In this document: piece by piece, positions 1 to 10,200 of the stretch
Position numbering within the stretch: position 1 is the stretch's first letter
How the letters are laid out: each line of letters begins with the position of its first letter
NCBI GenBank assembly: GCA_018398765.1
Contig: JAHBMJ010004217.1
Coordinates: forward strand, 1 to 17,500
DNA from: Chromera velia
Lineage: Eukaryota; Sar; Chromeraceae
Direction: 5' to 3'
Length of the DNA: 17,500 nucleotides
Made by a program: the position numbers and the translations under genes
The notes under the pieces: generated by a model
Seen by the model: only the letters and a program-made list of their open reading frames with translations
What the model was told of the DNA's origin: nothing
Database searches by the model: none

Positions 1-1
1 G

Positions 2-600
2 AGAGCACTCTGGTTTTCCCTCCTCAGCAAAGCAACGACCAAACCTACCGCCCGCCATCTCTCAGCAGTAAAGACAGCCATACACGGGTTGAAAACCCAC
101 AGAGAGCCCCTTGTCCTTCATGGCTTGAAGGGAAGAGAACTCCATCTCGCCGGCTGTTCCGATGCCATGTGGAACCGCCCGAAGTACGAAGGCAGGCAAG
201 GGGACATGATGATGCTCAATGATGAGTCGTGGGACCTAGAACGAGATGGGCCCAAGAATGTTATCTCGTGGGACCTCTCCAAGGACAAAAGCAAGCATAG
301 CTCGTCATCAATTGGTGAGTTGATTGCCGTCTGTCGTCTGATCAAACGCATTCCAAGGTGTGCACGATTTATTCGAAAGTTGTGGGGGAGAGATCCGATC
401 ATTTCGATCTTTGTCGACAATGGGGCACTACATGATTAGGTCAGATCAGGGATTTTGGACACAGACACCGAGTATCAGGGGATGCTCGATTATGTCCTTC
501 AGCAGATCCAGAAGTGGGGGGTGCGTATGCAATGGATCACAAGACGTGCGTAGCCGGCAAATTGTCTGTGCAAACCCATCTGGTTCACGGAATCAATCTA
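2..600 (+). pseudogene. Degenerate Ty1/copia-like pol fragment (RNase H end)
   Basis: One frame is open from base 2 to an in-frame TAG at 437-439, continues recognisably past it, and meets a second TAG at 551-553. It reads like the C-terminal RNase H region of Ty1/copia polyproteins. The order is a helix resembling the usual H-L-x-A-x-(R/K)-x-x-x-x-L-K stretch (near 55-95), then GCSDAMWNR (first catalytic Asp, about 161), ISWDLSKDKSK with SSSIGEL (catalytic Glu), VDNGALHD (third Asp), and after the first stop a segment ending in MQWITRRA, stop, PANCLCKP. The last part corresponds to the family's Q-x-A-D-x-L-T-K motif; its Gln is a stop and its Asp is Asn. Two stops plus loss of a catalytic residue mean it is inactive. 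Integrase and reverse transcriptase would lie upstream, outside the window. Family assignment is by motif order, not by a search. Confidence 0.82.
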
Positions 601-695
601 CAAATGAAACAACTCGCAGTTTCGCTCGATTCATGCAGTATCGATCAAGCCTGTGATCTATCAAAAGATTCACTTGCTCACCTGCTCGGGGGGTG

Positions 696-739
696 AATCA
701 GAACGGCGCAATGCGCGCGCGCATTGCGCCGTTCTGATT
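696..739. repeat. Perfect 44-bp palindrome
   Basis: Bases 696-717 are the exact reverse complement of 718-739 with no spacer. The arms begin AATCAGAACGGCGCAATG and the centre is alternating CG. It lies directly after a G6 run (688-693) and a TG, about 100 bp past the last retroelement coding similarity. It could form a cruciform or a strong RNA hairpin. Its role is unknown; it may be the edge of a long terminal repeat or an independent hairpin insertion. Confidence 0.95.
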
Positions 740-1086
740 GCACTAAAAGGCTTAAAAGAAAGAAAAGTATCGTAGTATGAAAAGATATAATTGTTGTATA
801 GCATAAAGTTGTTTATAATCTGTTTGCAAGTCTGTGTTCATGTGAAGTTTAATCACTAAGGTGACGGTACCCTAATGCTTCTACCACCCGCTTTGCCCTT
901 CCCTGGACCGCCCCACAGATGGACCTAATATAACTCTCTCGGAGGGACTGGATCAGATCAATGATACGATTTTGATACTGTAAGGTGCTCTTCTACAGGC
1001 TGGCAGCATACATGCATGCAAGTTTTGACCGGCGCACGGCCTCGCCTTGTCCCAGTGTGCGCTGAGGCCCACCGTAGCCTAGTATA
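740..1086. other. Non-coding stretch after the retroelement remnant
   Basis: No supported coding sequence. It may include long-terminal-repeat remnants of the upstream copia-like element, because it follows a polypurine-like G run, but the window holds no second copy for comparison. Confidence 0.4.
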
Positions 1087-1463
1087 CCGTATGTTCAATA
1101 ATTCACCGCAAAATTTAAAAAGATATAACTTTGCAACGATAAAGAGTTAGAAACTGAAACTTTTTGTATGTAAACTCCCACTAATATATAACTAATCCTT
1201 GAAAAATATATGTATTGACACAGCGGAGTCATAAGCAATCTTTTTTAATGCTTTGTGAAAAACTTAGATTTTTTGTTTGGAAGTCCGATTTTGCATTTTT
1301 TTTTTTTTCTGATTATCTAAAGATTGTGAAGCGCTCTAAAGAGCAAAAGTATGAATTCCAACCCCCAGCTGTATGTTTCTTTGCACGGCTGTTTTAGAAC
1401 ATCCTTCCTGAACATGTGAGATTTTTTTAAAATTTCTTCAAACTCTATTTATTGAACATACGG
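1087..1463. mobile_element. MITE, Tc1/mariner-like, TA target site
   Basis: The ends are inverted copies: CCGTATGTTCAATAA at 1087 and its exact complement ending at 1463. Each end is flanked by TA (1085-1086 and 1464-1465), giving a 17-bp inverted match when the TAs are counted. Just inside, both ends also share an AAATTTAAAAA-type segment. The interior (about 377 bp in all) is AT-rich, has a T run near 1297, and contains no transposase. TA duplication is the hallmark of the Tc1/mariner group, so this is best read as a non-autonomous member. TIR and TA flanks are seen; superfamily is inferred. Confidence 0.7.
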
Positions 1464-2246
1464 TAGGTGTGCATGTGTACGTAGGCCTTGAAAAGATGAT
1501 CATCATTATCATCATCATACACCATCGTCATTAGCCTATAAGTAGGGTCTAACGTTCGGCGGCAACGCACAAGGCACTAGCAGACTTAGGCAGTTTGGTT
1601 GTAGGCCTTGAAGAGATGGTTTGAAATAACATTCTCGCTAGTATTCTGGGCCTTGTTAGCGGTAGCGATACCCTAACATATAGCGGGAACTAGAGCGGGA
1701 AGGCATAGCGCAGATAGTGACCAGATTTGATTTGATTTGATTTGATTTGAAGTAGGGCTTAACCTCAAGTCAAATCTTAGGCCTAAGAAACTTTAGCATG
1801 ATAAGACCTATCAAATCCATGATAGGGCCTATCAAATCCTATCAAATCTACTTTAAATCTGACCTTTTAACCTCAAATCTTCGAGGTCAATGCTAAGGTC
1901 AATCCGTTATCCAGTCTCTCAAATGAGTTTTCACATTTTTTTGTGCGTAAAAAAAAAAAAATGATCATAAAAAGATTTTTTTATCGGTTTCACATGAATT
2001 ATAAACGCCTAAAAGCTTTTCCAAATGTTTATTAAGTGAAAAAGAGGTCATCCAGTCTATTTTCCAGACATTCAAGTTTTGATTGAGGGTTTGAAGTAGT
2101 TCTTTATTATCCTGTGGCAGTCAATCCACGGAACCTAGCGCGGAACTAGGCATGGAACCAATCAATGAATAGATCTAAGAATAACTGAATTAATCAATTT
2201 TCATAGACCCATTATGTTACAGATAGTCTGTATAGTACTAAATCTA
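1464..2246. other. AT-rich repeat-laden intergenic DNA
   Basis: No gene supported. It contains a 20-bp near-identical direct repeat (1481-1500 and 1601-1620, beginning GTAGGCCTTGAA), a pentanucleotide array at 1724-1750, and related AAGTAGGG-TAAC segments near 1540 and 1750. These look like old repeat copies of unknown family. Confidence 0.4.
1724..1750 (+). repeat. (GATTT)n pentanucleotide repeat
   Basis: About five uninterrupted GATTT units. The next 130 bases hold scattered complementary TCAAATC segments, which could fold back on this array. Confidence 0.85.
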
Positions 2247-2254
2247 GTATAATG
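2247..2254 (+). repeat. Left 8-bp target-site duplication GTATAATG
   Basis: Identical to 2731-2738 on the far side of the interleaved inverted-repeat element, directly abutting its terminal repeats. Confidence 0.75.
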
Positions 2255-2730
2255 AACCTCCTTAAACCTAAGTGCCACTTAAAAAATGATAATCAAGATC
2301 ATCTTTATCTGCGGCATCGTTTTTCAAGACACTGTCCACGCCTATAGCGTAAACGGTCAAAAGACCTCCCTGGACCTAACTACCACTTGAAAGTTTAAGC
2401 CACATTTTTAGATAAGCTTGAAAGTCTGCGCCGCAGGCGCGGATCATTTACGGTCTCTTGAAAGCCAAAGCCGTATATCTGGATGGTGTTTTGACCGTCT
2501 ACACCGCAGGCATAGACGGTTTCTTGAAAAACGATGTCGCAGGTAGAGATCATCTTGATTAGATTTTTTTAAGTGGCACTTAGGTTCAAGGAGGTTGGTC
2601 AAGATACCATCCAGATATGCGGCTTTGGCTTTCAAGACACCGTAAATGATCTACGCCTGCGGCGCAGACTTTCAAGCTTATCTAAAAATATGGCTTGAAC
2701 TTTTAAGTAGTAGTTAGGTTCAGGGAGGTC
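2255..2730. mobile_element. 476-bp element with interleaved inverted repeats, 8-bp TSD
   Basis: The element is flanked by an exact 8-bp direct repeat GTATAATG (2247-2254 and 2731-2738). Its ends are imperfect inverted copies, RACCTCCYT-RACCTAA (R purine, Y pyrimidine). Internally it has four blocks: A (2255-2362), B (2363-2487), A' (2489-2596) and B' (2606-2730). A' is the reverse complement of A and B' of B, both with high similarity along their full length, so the order is A-B-A'-B' rather than the nested A-B-B'-A'. A and B also begin alike (ACCTCC, ACCTAA, CCACTT). No transposase is encoded. An 8-bp duplication fits hAT- or P-type transposases, but the superfamily is not established. Confidence 0.8.
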
Positions 2731-2738
2731 GTATAATG
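2731..2738 (+). repeat. Right 8-bp target-site duplication GTATAATG
   Basis: Identical to 2247-2254. Together they bracket the 476-bp element. Confidence 0.75.
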
Positions 2739-2847
2739 TCAGCATAATTAACATCTAGAATACCAATTAAATCACTATTTCATGATCACAGATCGCGGCC
2801 CAGATTTTCTCATTGGTTCAAAGAGCGCGTCGGAATGAAAGGACTTC

Positions 2848-3056
2848 CTAGGCTCCCTCTATGTAAAAAAATAAAAAAGTTAATTGTCAAAAATCACGTT
2901 TACTTTTTATTTATTTATTTATTTTTTTGAAGCAGACACTTCAAGTTCGAAGCTTATGAAGTGTACTTGACGCATAAAAACAAAAAAATAAAAAAACTAA
3001 TTCAAGTTTTAGCCCAATTTTATTTATTTATTTTTTTATATATATGGGGAGCCTAG
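2848..3056. mobile_element. 209-bp MITE with CTAGGCTCCC ends and 8-bp TSD
   Basis: It starts CTAGGCTCCC and ends GGGAGCCTAG, a perfect 10-bp terminal inverted repeat, and is flanked by identical AGGACTTC octamers (2840-2847 and 3057-3064). The inverted match continues imperfectly inward through A/T-rich subterminal runs to a centre near 2950, so the whole element can fold back on itself. There is no coding capacity. Its CTAGGC terminus followed by an A-run resembles the element at 13104-13343, suggesting one family mobilised in trans. Transposase type unknown; 8-bp duplication is compatible with hAT-like enzymes. Confidence 0.8.
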
Positions 3057-3064
3057 AGGACTTC

Positions 3065-4841
3065 GATCTTAGGCATGAGAGGTTAGCCTATAACACTCGA
3101 TCTGCGCGCAGCAGTCAGTAGGTTTTATCACTGTTTTGAGATGGTTTTGAGGTATCTGCCTCTAGATATCTCTAGAGCGCCTTCTCAACAGTGCAAGTCG
3201 AGGGCCTCGAGGCCCGGCAGTGAACTGCGGGGTGACCTGAAATATAAATCCTATCCTATCCTATCCTAATGCGGCACCATGCACATTCATTATATGCGTA
3301 AAGCTACAGAGATTCACACCAGAAATAACGGCGGCACTGGCTTCATAGTGCCCTGACGACAGCCTAGACGACAGCCGCTTTCTCAGGCCGCGTGAACTTT
3401 GACTTTCCGGGGCCGCATATTACGCAATAGCCTTTGAGATCGAAGCGCGGTATTAAATCGTCGATTAATTATGCGCATGCATTTGTGTGGATCTGATCAT
3501 GCTTCCCCTTTCTGATTGAAAGCTTGCATCACGGTTCAATGAATTTCAATGAGTGACCTCCCGGTTTCTCACTCACTTCTTCTGACACTCGACCTTGATC
3601 TATGCATTCCTTCAAACGTCTCATCTCAGATCAGTCTAGGTGTTACGATGATTTCTTTGTGTAGACGGACGAGCTAGTGAGTGAATCTCCCTTTTGTCAG
3701 AATCTCTTAATGTGATCGACCAAGGTGGCGTGAGTCTAGCCTGAGGCCTTTTTAGTTGCTAGTCTCCCGACCAGCACCACTTATCACATCATGATATGGG
3801 ACATGATGGCTGCCATTGGCTGGCAGGCCATTGGCTGGCGGGTTAAGTCACCTCATCATATGCCTAGCATTATGCTGAACTATGTGAAACGAGTTCAAGC
3901 TAGTCTGCTCCATAATAGTGTATATGTCTAGGTATATATGAGTTATTACGGTGTAAGTCAACCTCCGGCAGTGGACCATAGGCCTTGCCACAGGCAAAAC
4001 CCGGAACATCAATGTTATGCTTAGTAGTTACTAAATAGTATAAACAAAGACCTTCTTATACTTGCAGCAGCAGTTCTTTTATGTAAACTTTTAACGTAAA
4101 GTAACGTAAAGTCTCAGTTTGTACATAACTGTACGTTACTGTGGGCCCCAATGTGGGGTGCCTCTTTTAATGTCCTTCCCTACTAAGCATGCATTGTGCT
4201 TTGTCTCTTTTGCTGCTTTGGTACATAATGAATCTAAATCAACCATTATTATATCAGCAGGGGCACATTCCAATCGCGCCCACGTCCACCCCACCGCACA
4301 GCCCTCAACAGCTGGTCTGTCTGAGAGTGATTCTATCGAAGCGTGTGCCCGCTGTCAAGGCGAGCTCCTTCCGTGCGATTGCGTCCCAAATCTACTTCAA
4401 TCAGAGAATTGGAACAGAGGAAGACAACTAGATCAAGCCACCCACCCAGCCCGGCAGGCAGGCAGGCAGGGGGAGAGGACAGAATTGAAGAGAGAGCGGG
4501 AACTAACGCGAGAGTGAGGGAGCGAAAGCTCCAGTCACAAGAGTGCACTGCCCCCGGTTCTCCCTGCACGCACACAGGCAAGTCACTCATCCATCGATCT
4601 GTTTTCCATTCGCACATTTTTCAGTTTACAAAGTTTTTCGCTAGATCTTTGTTTCATCCATTGCCTGGTTGTTGATAGAGAGAACCAGCCGCTCCCAAGA
4701 GAGAGAGAGAGCAATCAACCCAGGCAGCCACGGGGTTGAATCGAAAAGGCATCCCGGGCCTAAAGCCGCCAACTCTGCTCAGACAGAAAGAAAAAACTCA
4801 AGCCGCCCTCGCGTTAAAAGATCACGTGTAGCCAAGTAGCA
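3065..4841. other. Intergenic region without a recognised gene
   Basis: Contains a perfect 14-bp palindrome GGGCCTCGAGGCCC (3202-3215), a short pentanucleotide array (3248-3268), a local TGGCTGGC repeat pair (3817-3842) and otherwise unremarkable sequence. From about 4260 the composition becomes richer in G+C and purine tracts. Several open frames around 4119-4675 show no recognisable domain. This part may include the 3' untranslated region, or a further 3' exon, of the minus-strand TPR gene. Confidence 0.45.
3248..3268 (+). repeat. (ATCCT)4 short tandem repeat
   Basis: Four ATCCT units plus A. They follow a GC-rich stretch, as the 3' tails of SINE or non-LTR copies often do, but no promoter boxes or flanking duplication could be identified. 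Confidence 0.8.
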
Positions 4842-5112
4842 TCAAGAGAATAAAACAAGAAAACGAGGCAGGAAAGCAGAAAAATAGCAGGGAAGAGAGA
4901 ATAGAGTGAGAGAAGGCAGAACAAAAGAAAAGAAAGAGCGAAAAGCTGACTGACTCATAAGAAGAGCTCCTACAGCCAAAGCGAGGACGAACAGCAGAGA
5001 GGCCACCAGCGCATTCAGCACTGCACTTTTCCGCTCGAGATCGCGAAGCCGCTTCTGCACATGTGCGGCCGCAGTAGTCAGGGAGAAAGACAGACACACA
5101 CACGGTCTCTCC

Positions 5113-5147
<35 letters not shown>

Positions 5148-7258
5148 CCCCCCCCACACACACACACACATACACACGACAGAAAAAAACAGGCAGACTC
5201 ACAGAGGCGCTCAGGTTGCGCCCTTAAACGATGCGCAGAGAGAGTGACCATCAGTCAGCCGATAAGTCAAGTAGGCAGAAACACAGACCGTCGATCAATC
5301 AGGCAGGCAAATCGACAGACAGACAAGTCAAAAGATACATAGACAACAGACAGAAAGAAAGAAAGAAAGACAGACAGACAGAAAGAAAAAATCAGAGGAG
5401 AGGCTGACCTCCAGCTTTTTTTGGGTCTGTGCGACCCCTCCTCCGGCCTTCTCCGGTGCAGCAGCTGCAGCCGTCAATCCCTCCCTCTCTCTCTCTGTAT
5501 GTGGTATTGCTTTTGCCCCCGTCCCTTCTGATGCCTCCTCTTTCTGCCGTCTCCTTCGGAGACCTTGCGTCTCTTCTCTATCCTCCCTCCTCTCTCCTTC
5601 CTCCTTCGGGAGAGAACCCGGCGCCCCTGTGCTCTTCTTTCCTCGTCCTTGTACCCTCTCTTCAGCAGCCTGTGTTCCTTCGTCCTTTCCTGCCGTACTC
5701 ATCTGCGCCCCAGGCTCTGTCTTGGCAACCTTGACGTTGGCCCTTCGCTCCATCTCCTCTTCTTCGTCTTCCTCAAAGATTTCCACAATTCGTGGTTGCA
5801 CTCCCAGAGTCTGACCCGGTCGGAAGGTTTGGCCTGGGGGGGGGCCTGCAGGTTGAGGGGGCGGGGGGGGCTCAGGGTCGCCTCGCGGGGTTGTGTCACC
5901 CCTGACGATTTCCTCAATGTGTGCATCATCCCTGACAACATCCGCAGCAACGTTTTCCTGACCTTCCTTGACTTCTTCTTCGGAGGAAGAAGAAACTTCA
6001 GGGGGTGCAGACTGAGGGGGCTCGTCCGCTGTTCCTTCTGCTGAAGAGGAAGACGAAGACGCAAACATGGCTGAATAGACCTGTTTGTTCATTTTTTTGT
6101 ACTGCTCCCGCTGCACACAGAAGAGACAGGCAGAGGGGAAAGAAGAAAAGCACAATAAAGAACCTCATTCATACATACATGCATCAACTTACTGAATCAA
6201 AAGTGGGGAAGTGGATTGGCATTTGTGGTTACCTTTTCCTGCCTCTTTCTGCCTTCCTCACTTTGTAGCCACCTTTCTTCTTGCAGTCCCCCCCCCTTTC
6301 TTGTCAGTCCGGCAGCCAGACAGTCAGTCTCGCCATCACTATCTTTCCCACCAACTGGCCTGCCGACCGACCTATCGACTGACTGACTGACCTTCTCTTT
6401 CAATCTTCTGATTGCCGTCTTGACAGCTGCGTTCTGGGGGTCGTTCTCCAGCGCTCCCATTAAATTCTGCATGCACTCAAGAGAGAGAAATTCCAGACAG
6501 ACGATCGAACAGTTCCCATCTCAGCTGCTGGTTGACACTATAGTCCGCAAGCCACACCAATCATCTACTCTGTGCACGAGAGAAAAGCAAGCGTTTTTTT
6601 TTTCATCAACAGGAAACCATCCGCACCGACTCCTCTGAGAAATCCTTTCTCAACTTGCGCGCACACGGACAGAAAAGAGGGCTGTCGGGAGAGGACACGA
6701 TACTCAATCCATCACAGCAGGTTCACAAAGAGGTACTCAGGCAGGTAACTTCTTCAAGCAGCAGTCGCGTCGATAGGGCTGTTACCGACAACAAAGAAAG
6801 AAAGAAAGAGCCAAGGAACCTCGATGACAAACTGATTCATTCGCCGGGCTTCCTACCCTTCCATCCAAAAGGCTCCAAAAAACAAAAAGCAACGCTGGGT
6901 GAGATAGACTAGGAAAAGTAGGAGACACAGACGGCAGACGCAAACAAAAACCAGGACACAGAAGTGTCTGAATGACCCACATGCAAATACGAGTGGCCAT
7001 TAGAACACACACACGCACACATACTCACACACTCAACAGCCGATCGAACAGCCAGACCCACAACCAAAAGAGACGAAGCAGACCAACGTTCTCTGCTGAA
7101 TCGAAGTCGTCTGTCTCCAGATAGGCGAGGCCTCTGCACACATTCATTTTCATACAGATATCCATACAGAAAGAAAAAGATATAGGAGAGAAATAAATGT
7201 TGTCTCCAGATATGCGAGGCCTCTACACACAAAAGAAAAGAAGAGGAAGAGAGAGGGG

Positions 7259-7289
<31 letters not shown>

Positions 7290-10200
7290 AACAAGATGCG
7301 CATGATTCTAGAAGAATCTTCTGAGTGTGTAAAAATGTCCATCTCCACCACACAAGCAATCAATGAGTCCCTCCCACCAACAGACTCTGGTGTCTCTCTG
7401 CCTCTGTCTTTTTCTTGCACTCCCAACAGCGCAGATCTGATTCAGGCAGACCATTTCAACCAGACAGAAAGCACAAGCAGGGAAAATTCCAGTCTTCTCC
7501 ACGGAGCTATTAGAACTCTCTTGCTTTTGCATTCCTTTCCCCCCCCTTGGAGACCGACTTCCGATAGAAGCCCTTCACATTTTTCGGATCCAATTCCAAC
7601 GCCTGCATGGGTTCCAAGAATGAACAAAGAAGAATGTAGGAGAGAGAAAGCAGCCAACCTGAGGGAGATCTGGTCTCCCTCTAGAGGCACACCCCCGCTG
7701 CTTGCTTGCTTCGGGGGGCTCTCTCAAGAGATGATCTTTCAGGAGGGAGAAGGTATTTTGCGATCGGAATGCACATACTTACTTGCTCTCTTTTACTCTC
7801 CTGCGTTCTCTCTCTCCCTGTCTGTCTCTGACACACACGCGCACACACACACACACACACACAAGCGCGCACCTATTCTCCTTCTCTTTCCCTCTCGTTC
7901 TACCCCCCCACCCCCCACACGTTTCTTTGGTATTCCTATATAAACACATGCAGACAAATAGGCGAAGAGAGAGAAAAAAAAAAAAAAGAGAGAGACAGAG
8001 AGAGAGGAAAGGGAGTGTCACAGAGAAGCTGCACCATTCAGCTTCCTTTCAGACTGGCTGACCATTCTGCACTGCGTATGGACCTCGTCCCAATCCTGCG
8101 TTCACGGAAGAACGACACAAAGAAAAAATAGAAAAACTCGGAGTCAAATTGGCAAAAGAGAGGTGACAAAGCGGGGAGCACTCCCTCCGTCCCTCCAAAA
8201 GATTTCTATCCAAACGAGGACCGGACGAGAGGAAGAAAAAAAAAAACTCAAGCAGAAAGAAAACAAACCGGTTTCTAAAAGGACCCACGCCGCCCTGAAT
8301 TTTCTGCAGCAACGTCTTCCAACCTAAAAGCGAGCTCGGCAGGAGAAGCTGCCTCATGGATTCTTTTTCTTCTTCAAAGCAGACCATTCAATCTGTCTGA
8401 CTGACTGACCTTCATGTGAAGCTTGCACGCTGCCATGTTGAGGTGCACTGCGAGTTGGGCCTCCTTCATTTGCTCTGTCTCCTCTTCTGTGTCGGGAAAC
8501 GTATAGTCAAACTGGAGGAGGGCCTGCATGGGGGCATGCACACGGGGGGAAGAAGGAAGAAATGCATGCACGCAGACAGGACAAAAATGAATGTTTCAAC
8601 AGAACCAAATTGCCACACAAGCATTCGAACTGCACATGGAGGAGAATCCTTGCAAAAGCACTGTGAATCAATTTCCCCTTACTAAAAAAAACGTGAATGG
8701 CCTTTTATCCAAATGGCAAACAGACAGACTATATCGTCTTTCTACAGCCAGACAGACAGACTGACTTTCCGATAGCTGACAGCCGCCTTTGCATAGTGTC
8801 CCTTCTGAAAGTCTCTGTTTCCCTCTTCCCGAAATCTGCATCAAGGATGGAGAGAACGCAGGCGAAGAAAAGGAAATCTTAGATCGACAAGACAAGCCAC
8901 GGAAAGGATTTTTATTTCTATGCCATCAATTGTGCCTCACCTGTCTTGAGAGAGAAGAGGACAGCGAAGAGGAAAGAAAGCAAGTGCAAATAAATCTTTT
9001 GCCCGACATTCCAGAAGTTCCTCCGCAGCCATCGAACAATTCCTTTCAACAAAGGGGTCCCTCATGGCCCACAAAACCCCGCCTCTCTCTCTGTTCTTAC
9101 GAGACCAGCCTCCAATACTACATTTCTAACATTGGACTACCCCCGCGTATCAAGCCGCGCCAGCTCTGCTCTCTCACCTGTTTGCTGCCTTGATCTTCTC
9201 TGACGTCGGCTTCTCAAAGATCTGCCTTTCCTGCACGCACGCACGGATGCGCAGAGGGTCCATACATAAGTGAATTGATGGAAGGAAAAGGAAGGGAGGA
9301 AGGAAGCGAGGAAGCAGGCACCGAGCCTCTCAAAACGGATTATTATCGATTGTGCGAGCCCATGGACGGAAAGCCGGGGGGGAAACCGCAGATATTGATT
9401 CCTTCCACCCGGGGACACCAAAAAAGGAAGGTACTACGAGACGCAGAGACTTGAGCGAAAGAGGCAGAGAGAGACAATCCACACGGCGAGACGAGACACG
9501 ACTTCCTCCTTTCCGCATCTCACTCTGAATCACTCTATGAAGAGTCAGTCAACTTATCGCACTAGACTTATTACGCAGATAGATGCAGGCACAAGATATC
9601 GCTTCCCATTCTAACAAACCTTCGCATGGTCATGAGAGCACCCCCACATTTGTCTCATCATATCCGCCTCCTCCTTCTTCTTTCTCTCGATGTTCTGCTC
9701 CTCTGCCTGCAACTCCTCTGCGAGTGCCTCGAACCTCCCGTAGTCCGTGGCGCCCATCTGGCGGGAAGGTCCAGCTTCCCCCGTCTTCGTTCCCTGAAGC
9801 CACCACAAGTAGAGAGAAGAACAGTCATGGGGAGGCACTGTACAACGGCTCCTCTTCACAATGCAACGAAGGGAAGGTTAGTACTAGACTTACTGTTGCT
9901 TTCGAGGTCCCCTTCTTTGGAGCCGTGAGTGACGCACGCCACGCTTCCTCATCCTCGAGGAAATCTGCGACCAGCCTGTTGGCCATGTCATACGTCTTCT
10001 GAGAGCTGGTACACATGGTTGCTTGGCAACTTGGTCTCAACAAGGGGACGTAGAAGAGGGAAAGAGAAGAAAGTCAAGCAACAGATGACCGAGAGATCCA
10101 AACCACTGGAAGTTGGAAAACGGTGGTCTACGGCCGTGTACACGAACGCTACCGCAGCCTTACACAGACACAATACGTCGCTCCTCTTTGGCCTCAATTC

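Noticed and set aside
2444-2635. 63-codon minus-strand frame
   Set aside because: Lies wholly inside the interleaved inverted-repeat element and shows no transposase-like motif.
3100-3268. Possible SINE ending in (ATCCT)n
   Set aside because: The tail-like array is there, but no A/B promoter boxes, tRNA-like head or flanking duplication could be found.
4119-4675. Several overlapping frames of 80-132 codons on both strands
   Set aside because: No recognisable motifs, mutually overlapping, and partly in purine-rich low-complexity DNA. A minus-strand 3' exon after TGCAG at about 4556 is possible but cannot be linked in frame with confidence.
5328-5408. Read-through of the acidic TPR exon past GTCAGC into a Phe/Ser/Cys-rich end
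   Set aside because: The extra residues come from (TTTC/TGTC)n simple sequence, whereas splicing at 5409/5054 joins in phase to a clean membrane-anchor exon.
7783-7800. 18-bp candidate exon with consensus GTAAGT donor in the TPR gene
   Set aside because: It would encode ESKREQ, which does not fit the TPR helix. The 33-bp segment at 8063-8095 restores the expected length and residues in phase.
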